Shown: positions 5,129-14,047 of the stretch, in pieces | Layout: every line of letters begins with the position of its first letter | Position numbering within the stretch: position 1 is the first letter of the stretch | From: JAGOUU01 sp964609155 | GTDB taxonomy: Bacteria; Pseudomonadota; Gammaproteobacteria; JAGOUU01 | Direction: 5' to 3' | NCBI GenBank assembly: GCA_964609155.1 | Contig: CAZSRF010000034.1 | Span: 1-24,012, forward strand | DNA: 24,012 nucleotides | Made by a program: the position numbers and the translations under genes | Notes under the pieces: generated by a model | Databases searched by the model: none | What the model saw: the letters and a program-made list of their open reading frames with translations, nothing else | What the model was told of the DNA's origin: nothing

Positions 5129-7165
5129 CTATATTGTTGTAAGAGCGAAGCTAGAAATTAATTCGTACAGATTTTGTACATTGATTTCACTTGTAACTCT
5201 GCTATTGGCTATCTCCCTACCATTTTGATCATAAAAAATAAGAGTTGGGGGGTTAAAAACAGTTAACTCTGACATTATTTTCTTATCGTTGCTATTATAT
5301 TTCGTAAGATCTACTTGTAAACGTGTAAAGTTTTTCAGGATATTTTTAATTTTAGGATCTGTAAAGACTTTTTCTTCAATATTTCTGCAAGAAACACACC
5401 AGTCTGCATAAAAAGTTAAAACTGTAAATTTCTGTTCTGTTTTTGCTTGTAATAAATTTTTTGTTAGCTCTGGTATCGTCTTAATTTTAGTAAAAGAAAG
5501 TTCATTTGGATTATTTTTTCTTGTATATCCAGTTGAAATATTAGGCACTCCTGTACAGCTATCGATAGCAAAATTTTGATTTTGGCCAAATGGATGCCAA
5601 ATATCGCTGTTATTTTGCGCAGCACCAGCTAAAAGAAAGCCGCCATAGATGGCAAAGACTAAAGCTAATGCTTTTTTTATTCGTTGCCAGCCGTGGGTTG
5701 CAGGTTCTAACACGCCTAAATGTACAGCATAAAAAATCAGCAATAATCCCCATAAGATCAAGACCATAGGGCCCTCAAGCAAACGAGAGAGAATATAGAT
5801 AGCTAGTCCTATAAACACTACACCAAAGAAAATATTAATTTCTTTCATCCAAGGCNNNNNNNNNNTCCAAGGCCCAGCTTTAGGTAGCCAATGACCTGCT
5901 GATGTGCCAAATAGCAAAATGGATATACCCATCGCAAAACCCATGCTGAATAAAGCTAGGCCACCTAGCCATATATTGCCCGTAGAAGAAATATAGAGTA
6001 ACGCTCCAGCTAATGGTGCTGTTGCACAAGGAGAAATAATTAAAGCAGCAATGACACCTAATAGAGCGACTCCAAAATAGGTTCCACCTTTGCGGCTATG
6101 ATTAGCTTGGTTGAGTTTTTGTGTAATAAAATTAGGTACTTTTAATTCAAACAAGCCAAAAGATGCGCAAGCCAAGAATAGAAATAGTACACAAACAATT
6201 ACAAGCACCACTGGGTGTTGTAAACTGCTTATCAAGTTCACTCCTACGGAAGCGACTAATATGCCAGCAAGCATATAAGTTAAAGCCATACTGAGCACAT
6301 AAACAAAAGATAACAGAAAAGCGTGACGTTTGGTCATATTATGTTTATGGCCAACAATAATACCCGATAAAATGGGTAACATAGGTAAAACACAGGGGGT
6401 CAGGCTTAATAAAAGCCCAAAGATGATGAATCCTGAAACCACTCCCAAAATTTCGGAATTTTTAAGAATATTGACAGCTTGGTTTTGAGTCTGGACAGCG
6501 TCAATATTGCTTGAGCCACTAACATCAGTACTAGTATTTTCAGAGTCTTTGGTGCTTTTAGTAAGTGGTACTAGAGCAGGCTGTTCAGGCATGGGTAAGA
6601 GCACTGATGTCTTTTTTTGAGCAATGTTTTCATCTTTAGCTATACCAGATACAATCGAGTCTGATATAGTTGGGGCTGCTTCCGTATTTAGGTCAAAAGT
6701 TAACTGCTTCGGTGGGTAGCAAAGCACATCTTTTAAACATCCTTGAAAGTCCATGATAAGCTGAAATGCTTGGGAGTTGCTTGCTTGGTAAGGGATTAAG
6801 ATTTCAAAATTATCTTTAAAAATTTTAGTATGGCCATAGTGCTCATCGTCTATCATTTCTCCAGCAGGGTATTTGATGGAGCCTAACATAATATTTTTAT
6901 GATCGGTTGAGAACTTAATGGATGGTTGGTAAATATATGTATGAGGTAATGCTGAAACTAAAATTTGAATCTGATTTTTTTTAATAAATGCGTCAATAAT
7001 AAAGGCTTGATCGACAGTAGGGCGATCTTTTTGAGTTGGTGCTGTTAGTAAAGAATCTCCAGACTTAAGAGTATTGATATCAAATTTAGCGTATAGTAGT
7101 GGGCTAGTTAGAAAAACTAAAATAGTTAGTGCAGCTAGAATAAAAGTTTTAGTTATTAGTTTCAC
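5129..7165 (-). CDS. dsbD: Thiol:disulfide interchange protein DsbD
   Basis: An inner-membrane protein that carries electrons from cytoplasmic thioredoxin to periplasmic thiol proteins. About 678 codons as scaffolded, starting at GTG 7165 with AAGG at a good distance. A signal peptide (residues 1-26) leads into the periplasmic alpha domain with Cys143/Cys149 (GCLKDVLCYPP). The beta domain has about eight membrane segments with Cys258 (SLTPCVLPMLPIL) and Cys380 (ISPCATAPLAG). The C-terminal thioredoxin-like gamma domain has Cys590/Cys593 (ADWCVSC). All six redox cysteines of the E. coli enzyme are therefore present. Ten Ns (5856-5865) interrupt the gene, with TCCAAGGC repeated on both sides. 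Removing the Ns and one repeat restores GPWMKEINIFFG, the expected family sequence, so the true protein is probably 672 residues and intact. Confidence 0.95.
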   Translation of the reverse strand: MKLITKTFILAALTILVFLTSPLLYAKFDINTLKSGDSLLTAPTQKDRPTVDQAFIIDAFIKKNQIQILVSALPHTYIYQPSIKFSTDHKNIMLGSIKYPAGEMIDDEHYGHTKIFKDNFEILIPYQASNSQAFQLIMDFQGCLKDVLCYPPKQLTFDLNTEAAPTISDSIVSGIAKDENIAQKKTSVLLPMPEQPALVPLTKSTKDSENTSTDVSGSSNIDAVQTQNQAVNILKNSEILGVVSGFIIFGLLLSLTPCVLPMLPILSGIIVGHKHNMTKRHAFLLSFVYVLSMALTYMLAGILVASVGVNLISSLQHPVVLVIVCVLFLFLACASFGLFELKVPNFITQKLNQANHSRKGGTYFGVALLGVIAALIISPCATAPLAGALLYISSTGNIWLGGLALFSMGFAMGISILLFGTSAGHWLPKAGPWXXXXPWMKEINIFFGVVFIGLAIYILSRLLEGPMVLILWGLLLIFYAVHLGVLEPATHGWQRIKKALALVFAIYGGFLLAGAAQNNSDIWHPFGQNQNFAIDSCTGVPNISTGYTRKNNPNELSFTKIKTIPELTKNLLQAKTEQKFTVLTFYADWCVSCRNIEEKVFTDPKIKNILKNFTRLQVDLTKYNSNDKKIMSELTVFNPPTLIFYDQNGREIANSRVTSEINVQNLYELISSFALTTI
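5856..5865. other. Assembly gap (10 N) inside dsbD
   Basis: Ten Ns are flanked by TCCAAGGC at 5848-5855 and again at 5866-5873. The total excess of 18 bases equals six codons, so the frame is kept either way. Two contig ends overlapping by 8 bases and joined by a default gap would give exactly this. Confidence 0.9.
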
Positions 7166-7206
7166 TTTATAACCTTGTGTAATCTTGTATAATTTTAGAA
7201 CAATTG

Positions 7207-7324
7207 GGATTTACGCAAACAGCCTGTCATACCGACCAAAGAGCCGGTATCTTGTAAAAAAGATCTCGGTTCTACGCATTCTGCTTGACCGAGATGACAA
7301 CTTACAATCATTCTGCGTAAGTCC
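7207..7324 (+). repeat. Type A dispersed palindromic repeat, full intergenic copy
   Basis: 118 bp, bounded by the inverted pair GGATTTACGCA (7207-7217) and TGCGTAAGTCC (7314-7324). The interior has ACCGACCAAAGAGCCGGTATCTTG, then AGATCTCGGTTCTACGCA...GCTTGACCGAGATGACA. It aligns along its full length with the copy inside aroDE (15865-15980) in the same orientation, and with 12957-13051 in the opposite orientation. It lies upstream of dsbD, between dsbD and the gene pair at 7437-9165, and one of its frames is free of stops throughout. Confidence 0.85.
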
Positions 7325-7436
7325 TGGCAATGTTACTTATCGTCGATTATATTATAATTTCTTAATTGATCCTATTGATCCTATGTTGAACCAGAAGTTA
7401 AAGAATGTTAAAACTTGCACTATAGAGCTTTTGGTT

Positions 7437-7871
7437 TTAATGGGTTGATTCATCATCAGGTAAGTCGAAAGCATCGTATTCAGGGATGTTAACTCCTTCC
7501 ATAAGAGAAATTGGGTTTGCAAACGGATCAGTTGGATTATAGGGATCATCTCCCAGCAATTTGGAATGTGCGTGTATAGCTTTTCTAACTAGGCTTAAAT
7601 TACCATCGACAAATATTCTAGAGGGTGCATCTTTGTCTGGATTCTCAGTTGCAAAAGCCGCTTGATGCTCCATTGCCATATGAATTTTTTTACTCATTTT
7701 ACCAGTATCACAATCAATGAAAATGGGTTTTTTAAATTGTGCGGTTTCTGAGCTAAGTTTAATAGATTCCTGATTGTTATCGATAGGAATAAGCTCAATA
7801 TTAGAATATCGTTGCAGCATAAAAATTAACTGTTGTTTATTGGGTAATCCATTTTTGTTTTCTGTAGCCAT
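7437..7871 (-). CDS. Unrecognised 144-aa acidic protein
   Basis: No family recognised. 144 residues, no signal peptide or membrane segment, with an acidic C-terminus (PEYDAFDLPDDESTH). The middle part (KPIFIDCDTGKMSKKIHMAME and APSRIFVDGNLSLVRKAIHAHSKLLG) looks like an ordered alpha/beta domain. It starts 19 bases after the 424-aa gene on the same strand, so the two are probably co-transcribed. The ATG lacks a clear Shine-Dalgarno sequence, which would fit translational coupling to the gene before it. An acidic tail and no known family in a host-associated genome would suit a secreted substrate, but nothing here proves that. Confidence 0.65.
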   Translation of the reverse strand: MATENKNGLPNKQQLIFMLQRYSNIELIPIDNNQESIKLSSETAQFKKPIFIDCDTGKMSKKIHMAMEHQAAFATENPDKDAPSRIFVDGNLSLVRKAIHAHSKLLGDDPYNPTDPFANPISLMEGVNIPEYDAFDLPDDESTH

Positions 7872-7890
7872 CGTTGTTATTATGCCTATG

Positions 7891-9165
7891 TTAAGTTGTT
7901 GGCACTGACGGTGCTTGGCGTGGAGCAGCAGACTGCGCTCTGGCGACCCCTAATCCGGCCAGGTCAGTCATACTAACGTTTTCATCACGAGCAAGTTTTC
8001 CCTGTAATGTTTTTATTGCTGTTTCAGCTGCTGGACCATAGTTGTAACCTACAATGCCCATAGTTGCTAAATTTTCCGCATAGGATTTCGTTTTTTCACT
8101 AATGGGCAGGTCTAGATTTGCAGAGACTTTTCTTTGTAATGGACTTACTGATGATTGACGTCTAACAAATCTTGCAGCATCATCAAGGCGAGATGGCGAA
8201 AAAATAGAACGATCATCAGGTGCATCTAAGCGTTGTTTTACAATAGTGGAGCTAGCAGGATGAGTAGTGAGTAGTTGTTTGGCTACTTCTTGTTGTAGTC
8301 GTTTTGGGTCTTTAAGAATACTCTCTACTACGTCTAGTTGCATTTCTGGATTATGAGCTTGGATTTCTTGTCTATTACGTTTTTCAACTTTTTGACTTAT
8401 ATTATGCATTTGTTTGCCTATGGCGAACTCACCATATGAAGTTCCGCCAAATATTTTTTTGCCAATATAAGAATCGAAAAGCCCATAAGCTGCCGTGCTT
8501 GCTTCAGCATTTTTGTACAAGGCAGCGTGGTTTAGTACATTACCAATATCACAGGTGTAACCAAGGAGTTCTGCTTGTTTTTGCACAGCAATCGCAAACT
8601 GAGGATCATGAGTCTTGAGTGTAAAATGAGGTTTGCCATCTGGTCCTAATTTATAAGCTCCTTCCATTAAAGCAGCATGGACAAAGTCGCGGGCTAATTC
8701 AACTTTAGTATTAACCGACATACCTTCTGTTGTAGGGATAGATATTTCAGTTTTACCATTTTTTACGCTAACGTTGATCACATCGCCTGTACTTGCGAAT
8801 AGAGCATATTCAGCATTTGGTTTCGTAAGATCTTGTTTAGCGTCGCCGCCGCCAGCTATTGCACCTCGTGGCGGGGGTTTGCCTGTTGCGATTAATTCAG
8901 GCTCAGAGGATGGTAGGAGCTCTGTTTTTAGAGCAGCAATTTCTGATATAGCTTTTGTAAATTCAACTTCTGCTACATCTCTAGGAGTAGCAGAATTTAT
9001 GATGTCTTGAGCTAACTGTAGTTGGCGAAATAAATTTTCACGTATTGTATCCTTTAGGGATTGGTCAGCATCTATCTCTGCAGCTCTATCTAATTGTTCT
9101 TTTAACTCTTTTGCTTGCTTTAAAATTTCCTGGAGTCTTTCTGGGGTATGTTCTGGGGTCGACAT
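7891..9165 (-). CDS. Unrecognised 424-aa protein, possible effector
   Basis: No family firmly recognised. Residues 1-85 are predicted helical and coiled-coil like (LQEILKQAKELKEQLDRAAEI). A Gly/Pro linker near 94-110 (GKPPPRGAIAGGGD) follows. A compact block at about 115-215 contains VELARDFVHAALMEGAYKLGPDGKPHFTLKTHDPQFAIAVQKQAELLGYTC; repeated A..F..AAL.EG/GKP.F.L...D modules of this kind are found in large Legionella-type multidomain proteins, an impression from memory. The C-terminal half is polar and low in structure and ends ARAQSAAPRQAPSVPTT. There is no signal peptide or membrane segment. It is the first gene of a two-gene unit with the 144-aa protein, transcribed away from the nit-tldD-pmbA operon. 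Confidence 0.65.
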   Translation of the reverse strand: MSTPEHTPERLQEILKQAKELKEQLDRAAEIDADQSLKDTIRENLFRQLQLAQDIINSATPRDVAEVEFTKAISEIAALKTELLPSSEPELIATGKPPPRGAIAGGGDAKQDLTKPNAEYALFASTGDVINVSVKNGKTEISIPTTEGMSVNTKVELARDFVHAALMEGAYKLGPDGKPHFTLKTHDPQFAIAVQKQAELLGYTCDIGNVLNHAALYKNAEASTAAYGLFDSYIGKKIFGGTSYGEFAIGKQMHNISQKVEKRNRQEIQAHNPEMQLDVVESILKDPKRLQQEVAKQLLTTHPASSTIVKQRLDAPDDRSIFSPSRLDDAARFVRRQSSVSPLQRKVSANLDLPISEKTKSYAENLATMGIVGYNYGPAAETAIKTLQGKLARDENVSMTDLAGLGVARAQSAAPRQAPSVPTT

Positions 9166-9283
9166 AGGGGCACATATTGATTAATATAAGTTTGTATTTT
9201 TAATATAGTACAAAAGCTGAGAGTTATAAAAGTAATATCTTATTCAATTACATTACTTGTTGTCATTATGATAAAGGAATCTT

Positions 9284-10111
9284 ATGGTAAAAGTTTCAGT
9301 TGCCCAAATGAATAGCCAAGATGATGTAAAAGCTAATTTAAAAGCAGTATCTGCACTGGTCGCGCAAGCACAGACAGCAGGTTCTAAATTAATTTTATTG
9401 CCAGAAAATTTTGCTTTTATTGGGGATGAGATAAAAAAAGCTACTGTAGCAGAAGATGCAGGTAATGGGTTAATCCAGGATACTGTTGCTAGTCTTGCAG
9501 CTAAACACAAAATTTGGATTCTAGCCGGGACAATACCAGTAACAGACTTAAAAGACGTGGGCAAAGTGGATGGGCCAAAAAAAGCTTTTGCAGCTAGTAT
9601 GCTTTACGATGAGTTGGGTAATATGGTTTGTCGCTATGATAAAATACATTTATTTGATGTGATGATAAACAATCAAGAATCATTTTGTGAGTCTAATAGC
9701 ATACTGCCTGGTTGCTCACCAAAGGTTTATAAATGCCCTTTTGGTACTATAGGGTTTTCTGTTTGTTATGATGTCAGATTCCCAGAGTTATATCGCGTTT
9801 ATAGCGCAGCAGGAGTTGATATCTTATCAGTACCTGCTGCATTTGTTTATGAAACGGGTAAAGCGCATTGGGAAGTTTTAAATAGAGCGCGAGCAATAGA
9901 AAACCAAGCCTTTGTTTTAGCAGCTAATCAATGTGGTTATCATCCAGGTCCCCGCCGCTCTTTTGGTCACAGTATGATCGTGAATCCGTGGGGTGAAATA
10001 CTAAGATTGCAAGCATCAGAACCAGGATTAATTTCAGTTGATTTGGACTTAACAGCTATGCACAAATTACGCAATAGCTTTCCCGTTATTAAACACCGTA
10101 AATTAGGGTAA
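9284..10111 (+). CDS. Nitrilase-superfamily C-N hydrolase (Nit-type amidase)
   Basis: 275 residues with the Glu-Lys-Cys triad of the carbon-nitrogen hydrolase superfamily: Glu41 (LLPENFAF), Lys120 (RYDKIHLFDV) and Cys161 (GFSVCYDVRFPELY). The sequence is closest in feel to the Nit1/NitA group, whose members hydrolyse deaminated glutathione in a metabolite repair reaction; the exact substrate is inferred. It is cytoplasmic, with no signal peptide. AAAGGA at 9273-9278 supports the ATG at 9284. It ends 4 bases before tldD. A nit-like gene next to tldD is common in gammaproteobacteria. Confidence 0.88.
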   Translation: MVKVSVAQMNSQDDVKANLKAVSALVAQAQTAGSKLILLPENFAFIGDEIKKATVAEDAGNGLIQDTVASLAAKHKIWILAGTIPVTDLKDVGKVDGPKKAFAASMLYDELGNMVCRYDKIHLFDVMINNQESFCESNSILPGCSPKVYKCPFGTIGFSVCYDVRFPELYRVYSAAGVDILSVPAAFVYETGKAHWEVLNRARAIENQAFVLAANQCGYHPGPRRSFGHSMIVNPWGEILRLQASEPGLISVDLDLTAMHKLRNSFPVIKHRKLG

Positions 10112-10115
10112 ATAA

Positions 10116-11597
10116 ATGAGTAATCTAGAATTAGTTAAACAAACTATTTTGACTCCCTTTGGCTTGGATGAATCAGTTTTAAATAAATTAATGAGTTTAA
10201 TGTCAGGCAAAAATATTGACCTGGCTGATTTATATTTTCAAACAGTGTATTCCGAAGGCTTTAGTTTAGAAGATGGTGTGGTTAAACATTCTAGTTATTC
10301 TGTTGATAAGGGTGTTGGTTTACGTGCAGTAAGTGGTGAAAAAACTGGTTTCGCCTATTCAGATGATATAGAGCTGCACTATTTAGAACAGGCAGCACAA
10401 GCTGCTAAGAGCATCGCTAAATCGCAATCTGAGCAGTCGGGCAGGATTGGTTTTTCTAACTTTCCTAACTCGAACTCAGGCAGTAATAACAAAATAGCTT
10501 ATCAACATGAAAAATTATTATACCCTGCAATAAACCCTCTAAGCTCTATTTCTGATCAAAATAAAATAAAAATATTAGATGAGATTGATAAAGAGGCTAG
10601 AAGATTAGATCCTCGCATTAAACGGGTTGAAGTTAGCCTGGCAGGTAATTTTGAGGTAGTGTTAGTAGCCACAGATACAGGTTTCTTAGTGCCAGATATA
10701 AGGCCTTTAGTGAGACTCAATGTTTCAGTCATTGCAGAAGCAAATGGGCGACGCGAGACGGGTTCTTTTGGGGGTGGTAATAGAACAGATTATAGTTACT
10801 TTACTCAGAGCAGTGCTCATTTGGAATATGCGCGTAAAGCGGTAAATCAAGCTTTATTAAATTTAGAGGCAGTAGATGCACCCGCAGGGCCAATGCCTGT
10901 TGTCTTGGGTCCTGGTTGGCCGGGAGTATTATTACACGAGGCTATTGGACATGGGCTTGAGGGGGATTTTAACCGAAAAGGTACTTCTGCTTTTAGTAAT
11001 AGAATCGGCGAACGTGTAGCTTCACCGCTTTGTACTATTGTGGATGATGGTACACTAGTTAATCGCCGTGGTTCTCTTAATGTGGATGATGAGGGCACGG
11101 TAACACAACATACTGTTTTAATAGAAAATGGTATTCTCAAAGGCTATATGCAGGATAAACTTAATGCTAAATTGATGAAGCAAAAATCTACTGGCAATGG
11201 TCGTCGTGAATCTTATGCTAGTTTACCGATGCCTAGAATGACTAACACTTATATGCTAGCAGGCAATCATGATCCAGCAGAAATTATTAAGTCAGTAAAA
11301 AAAGGCCTTTATGCTGTTAATTTTCGTGGTGGTCAAGTAGACATCACTTCAGGACAGTTTGTGTTTTCAGCAAGTGAAGCTTATTTAATAGAAGATGGTA
11401 AGATTACTACTCCAGTAAAAGGTGCAACTTTAATTGGTAATGGCCCGGAAGTACTAACTAAAGTTTCGATGTTAGGAAATGACTTAGAATTAGACACTGG
11501 TGTGGGCACTTGCGGTAAAGAAGGGCAAAGTGTTCCAGTAGGGGTCGGTCAACCAACAGTAAAAATAGATGAATTAACCGTAGGTGGGACAAGATAA
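10116..11597 (+). CDS. tldD: Metalloprotease TldD
   Basis: 493 residues, usual length for the family (E. coli 481). TldD is the catalytic subunit of the TldD/TldE (PmbA) heterodimer, a zinc protease that degrades unfolded peptides through a narrow tunnel and matures some RiPPs such as microcin B17. The signature HExxxH is present at residues 274-279 (HEAIGH), followed by GLEGDF. A C-terminal Cys in DTGVGTCGKEGQ corresponds to the conserved cysteine that completes the zinc site. Cytoplasmic. It is flanked tightly by the amidase gene and pmbA in one operon, so the two subunits are made together. Confidence 0.97.
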   Translation: MSNLELVKQTILTPFGLDESVLNKLMSLMSGKNIDLADLYFQTVYSEGFSLEDGVVKHSSYSVDKGVGLRAVSGEKTGFAYSDDIELHYLEQAAQAAKSIAKSQSEQSGRIGFSNFPNSNSGSNNKIAYQHEKLLYPAINPLSSISDQNKIKILDEIDKEARRLDPRIKRVEVSLAGNFEVVLVATDTGFLVPDIRPLVRLNVSVIAEANGRRETGSFGGGNRTDYSYFTQSSAHLEYARKAVNQALLNLEAVDAPAGPMPVVLGPGWPGVLLHEAIGHGLEGDFNRKGTSAFSNRIGERVASPLCTIVDDGTLVNRRGSLNVDDEGTVTQHTVLIENGILKGYMQDKLNAKLMKQKSTGNGRRESYASLPMPRMTNTYMLAGNHDPAEIIKSVKKGLYAVNFRGGQVDITSGQFVFSASEAYLIEDGKITTPVKGATLIGNGPEVLTKVSMLGNDLELDTGVGTCGKEGQSVPVGVGQPTVKIDELTVGGTR

Positions 11598-12947
11598 ATG
11601 TCAAATACAAACCATAGCAATCAAAATCTAGTGACGGATATCTTAAATGCAGCAAAAAATAGAGGTGCCTCAGCAGCTGATGCAGTTGTGTCATCTTCTA
11701 CGGGTTTATCTGTGCATGTACATAAACAAGAAGTTGAAACAATAGAGTTTGATCGTGCTAAGGGGCTTGGTATTACTGTGTATTTTGGTTATAAAAAAGG
11801 TAGCGCAAGCACCACAGATTTTTCTAAAGCAGCAGTTATTGAAACTGTTGAAAAAGCTTGTAGTTTAGCAAAACTTATGGAAGAAGATAAATATTGTGGA
11901 CTAGCCGAGCCTGATCTGATGGCCTATGATTATAAAAAATATGATTTAGATTTATATCATCCTTGGCACTTATTACCTGAAGAAGCAAAAAATATTGCTT
12001 TAGAGTGTGAAAAATATGGTCTAAATTACAGCTCAAAAATTACGAACTCGGATGGTACTGATGTAAGTACGCATTCCAGTCAAGGGGTGTATGCTAATAG
12101 TCATGGTTTTATAGGTGAATATCAAACGGCTAGGCATAGTATTTCTTGTGCTCTTATAGGAGAGTACCATGGTAAAATGCAACGTGATCATTGGTACTCT
12201 ACTTCACGTCTAGTCAATGAATTACAAAATATTAAATTGATTGGCGAAACAGCTGCAAAACGTACAGTGGCTCGATTAGATCCAAGAAGTATTAAAACTC
12301 AAAAAGCTAGTATTCTATTTTCACCCGAGATGGCACGTGGGTTATTTAGCACTTTTGTTTCTGCTATTAGTGGAGGAAGTTTGTATCGTGAAGCTACTTT
12401 TTTATTGAATAAATTAGATCAAAAGATTTTTTCAGATATTGTGCAGATCACAGATGATCCCTTTATTAAATACGGATTTGGCAGCTGTGCCTTTGATAGC
12501 GAAGGAGTACGAACGCAAAAACGTGATTTGGTAAATCAGGGGATCTTACAAGGCTATGTGTTGGGCAGTTACAGTGCACGGCGACTAGGGTTAGAGTCTA
12601 CAGGTAATTCTAGTGGAGTGCATAATTTACTTATTGGCTGCGCCGATAAAAAAGGCAATGTAAGTAAACCCCAAAAAGAACTAATCAAGTCAATAAAGCG
12701 GGGTTTATTAGTTACGGAGTTAATGGGGCAGGGCATTAACCTAGTTACAGGAGACTACTCTCGCGGTGCTTCGGGGTTTTGGATTGAAAACGGTGAAATA
12801 GTTTATCCAGTCGAGGGAGTGACGATAGCTGGTAATCTTAACGATATGTTTCTTAACATTACAGAGTTAGGGAGTGATATTGACAAACGTAGCAGTATTC
12901 AAACAGGTTCTGTATTAATAGATGAGATGATGATTGCTGGAAGTTGA
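11598..12947 (+). CDS. pmbA: TldE/PmbA, non-catalytic partner of TldD
   Basis: 449 residues, matching E. coli PmbA (450). The ATG follows the tldD TAA with no spacer, a sign of translational coupling. It shares the TldD fold (MGQGINLVTGDYSRGASGFWIENGEIVYPVEGVTIAGNL is the typical C-terminal block, in two parts) but lacks HExxxH, as expected for the regulatory subunit that forms the substrate tunnel with TldD. A truncated type A palindromic repeat begins 10 bases after its stop. Confidence 0.96.
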   Translation: MSNTNHSNQNLVTDILNAAKNRGASAADAVVSSSTGLSVHVHKQEVETIEFDRAKGLGITVYFGYKKGSASTTDFSKAAVIETVEKACSLAKLMEEDKYCGLAEPDLMAYDYKKYDLDLYHPWHLLPEEAKNIALECEKYGLNYSSKITNSDGTDVSTHSSQGVYANSHGFIGEYQTARHSISCALIGEYHGKMQRDHWYSTSRLVNELQNIKLIGETAAKRTVARLDPRSIKTQKASILFSPEMARGLFSTFVSAISGGSLYREATFLLNKLDQKIFSDIVQITDDPFIKYGFGSCAFDSEGVRTQKRDLVNQGILQGYVLGSYSARRLGLESTGNSSGVHNLLIGCADKKGNVSKPQKELIKSIKRGLLVTELMGQGINLVTGDYSRGASGFWIENGEIVYPVEGVTIAGNLNDMFLNITELGSDIDKRSSIQTGSVLIDEMMIAGS

Positions 12948-12956
12948 CCATCAACA

Positions 12957-13051
12957 GGACTTACGCAATGATTGTAAGTTGTCATCTCAGTCAAGCACGA
13001 AGTGCGCAGAACTGAGATCTTTTTTGCAAGACACCGGCTCTTTGGCCTGAT
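12957..13051 (-). repeat. Type A dispersed palindromic repeat, truncated copy
   Basis: It begins GGACTTACGCAATGATTGTAAG and runs through GTCATCTCAGTCAAGCACGA, AGTGCGCAGAACTGAGATCT and ACCGGCTCTTTGGCC, then loses similarity. It is the reverse complement of the 7207-7324 copy, lacking the last roughly 25 bp with the other end. The stem GTCATCTCAG/CTGAGAT just after pmbA could also act as a transcription stop. Confidence 0.8.
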
Positions 13052-13159
13052 CAATTAAGTCATCTGTTGATAGAATTTGTTGTTAGGTCTGAATGCATAT
13101 TCATTTTTGATTCATCTTCATAGTGTAAGATGCTCTAAGTATCAGCATTTGGAGGTTTT

Positions 13160-13960
13160 ATGTCAAATATTTATGAAGATATTCAACGAGTTACGACGGA
13201 GTTATTAGCACAAAGGTCAACTGATATAAGTGTCGATGATTTTGTTAAATGTTATCAAGACAAGGGTAGTTTGTATTCTCGTCTGATCCCTTTGATTCTT
13301 CTTGTGGAGTCAAGCCCAAGAGATTTTAAAGTTGAGATAGGGTACGACCTTGATAGATATATAGCTAGTTGCAAGCCATCAGCTTCACCGCAATCTGATC
13401 TTGCACCACACGCACCAACACAAGTACCTACACCTGTTCAGCCATATTCTGATTCTCTAGCTTCTTTGACTATAGAAAAAAAATTAAAAAGGGCAGCGGA
13501 TGACAAAAGCTGTTTCAGAGCATTCATAGAGGAAAAACTTGTAGAAGCAAATAGTATACTAAAAAAAGAAGCGGATAATTTACTAACATCTTGTAATCCT
13601 TCTGAAAAAGTTGCTGTAAAAAAAGTATTTGATGAGTTGTCAAAGATTTTATTAGATGAAAATTGTCCTGTTGAAAAAAGATTTCAAAACTTTAAAGATA
13701 AGATAGCTCCTGAAGTTTTAAAACAGCAATTAGTTGGCATTAAACCTTCATTAATCGAAAAAGTTTTAAACTTTTTTTCTATATTAAGCCGTATTATTGC
13801 TAATAAAATAACTTTTGGATTAGTCGCTGAAAGTAAATCACTTGAGCAGCAAGTGGGTAATTCTGTAGGTAAGAGCCTTAGTTATTTAAGAGTTTCTAAA
13901 GGTATGCAAGTTCTAGAAGAGCAATTAAGTACGGACCAATTTCGAGCTTGTCCAATTTAA
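13160..13960 (+). CDS. Unrecognised 266-aa soluble protein
   Basis: No family recognised. 266 residues, start supported by a strong GGAGG at 13151-13155. The N-terminal part (1-75) is helical. Residues 76-100 form a Pro/Ser-rich linker (SASPQSDLAPHAPTQVPTP). A long helical region (105-190) with Lys/Glu-rich segments follows, then a hydrophobic helix (about 200-225, LIEKVLNFFSILSRIIANKI) that could associate with a membrane or pack inside a bundle. There is no signal peptide. It stands alone between the truncated palindromic repeat and the PAN-like gene. The make-up (helical modules, Pro-rich linker, no homologue I know) fits lineage-specific proteins of intracellular bacteria; an effector role is only a guess. 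Confidence 0.65.
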   Translation: MSNIYEDIQRVTTELLAQRSTDISVDDFVKCYQDKGSLYSRLIPLILLVESSPRDFKVEIGYDLDRYIASCKPSASPQSDLAPHAPTQVPTPVQPYSDSLASLTIEKKLKRAADDKSCFRAFIEEKLVEANSILKKEADNLLTSCNPSEKVAVKKVFDELSKILLDENCPVEKRFQNFKDKIAPEVLKQQLVGIKPSLIEKVLNFFSILSRIIANKITFGLVAESKSLEQQVGNSVGKSLSYLRVSKGMQVLEEQLSTDQFRACPI

Positions 13961-14047
13961 TTTACAAAGATCTAGGCATAAAAGATTTTTTAAGGTTATA
14001 ATTACAAGATTAGAGGTTAATTATTAAATGATTAAAAGGACTTAATC

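Noticed and set aside
7185..7448. Plus-strand 87-aa open frame upstream of dsbD
   Set aside because: It consists mainly of the type A repeat and has no ribosome binding site; treated as an open phase of the repeat, not a gene.
9253..9564. Minus-strand 103-aa open frame
   Set aside because: Antisense to the start of the nitrilase-like gene, which has a clear ribosome binding site and catalytic residues.
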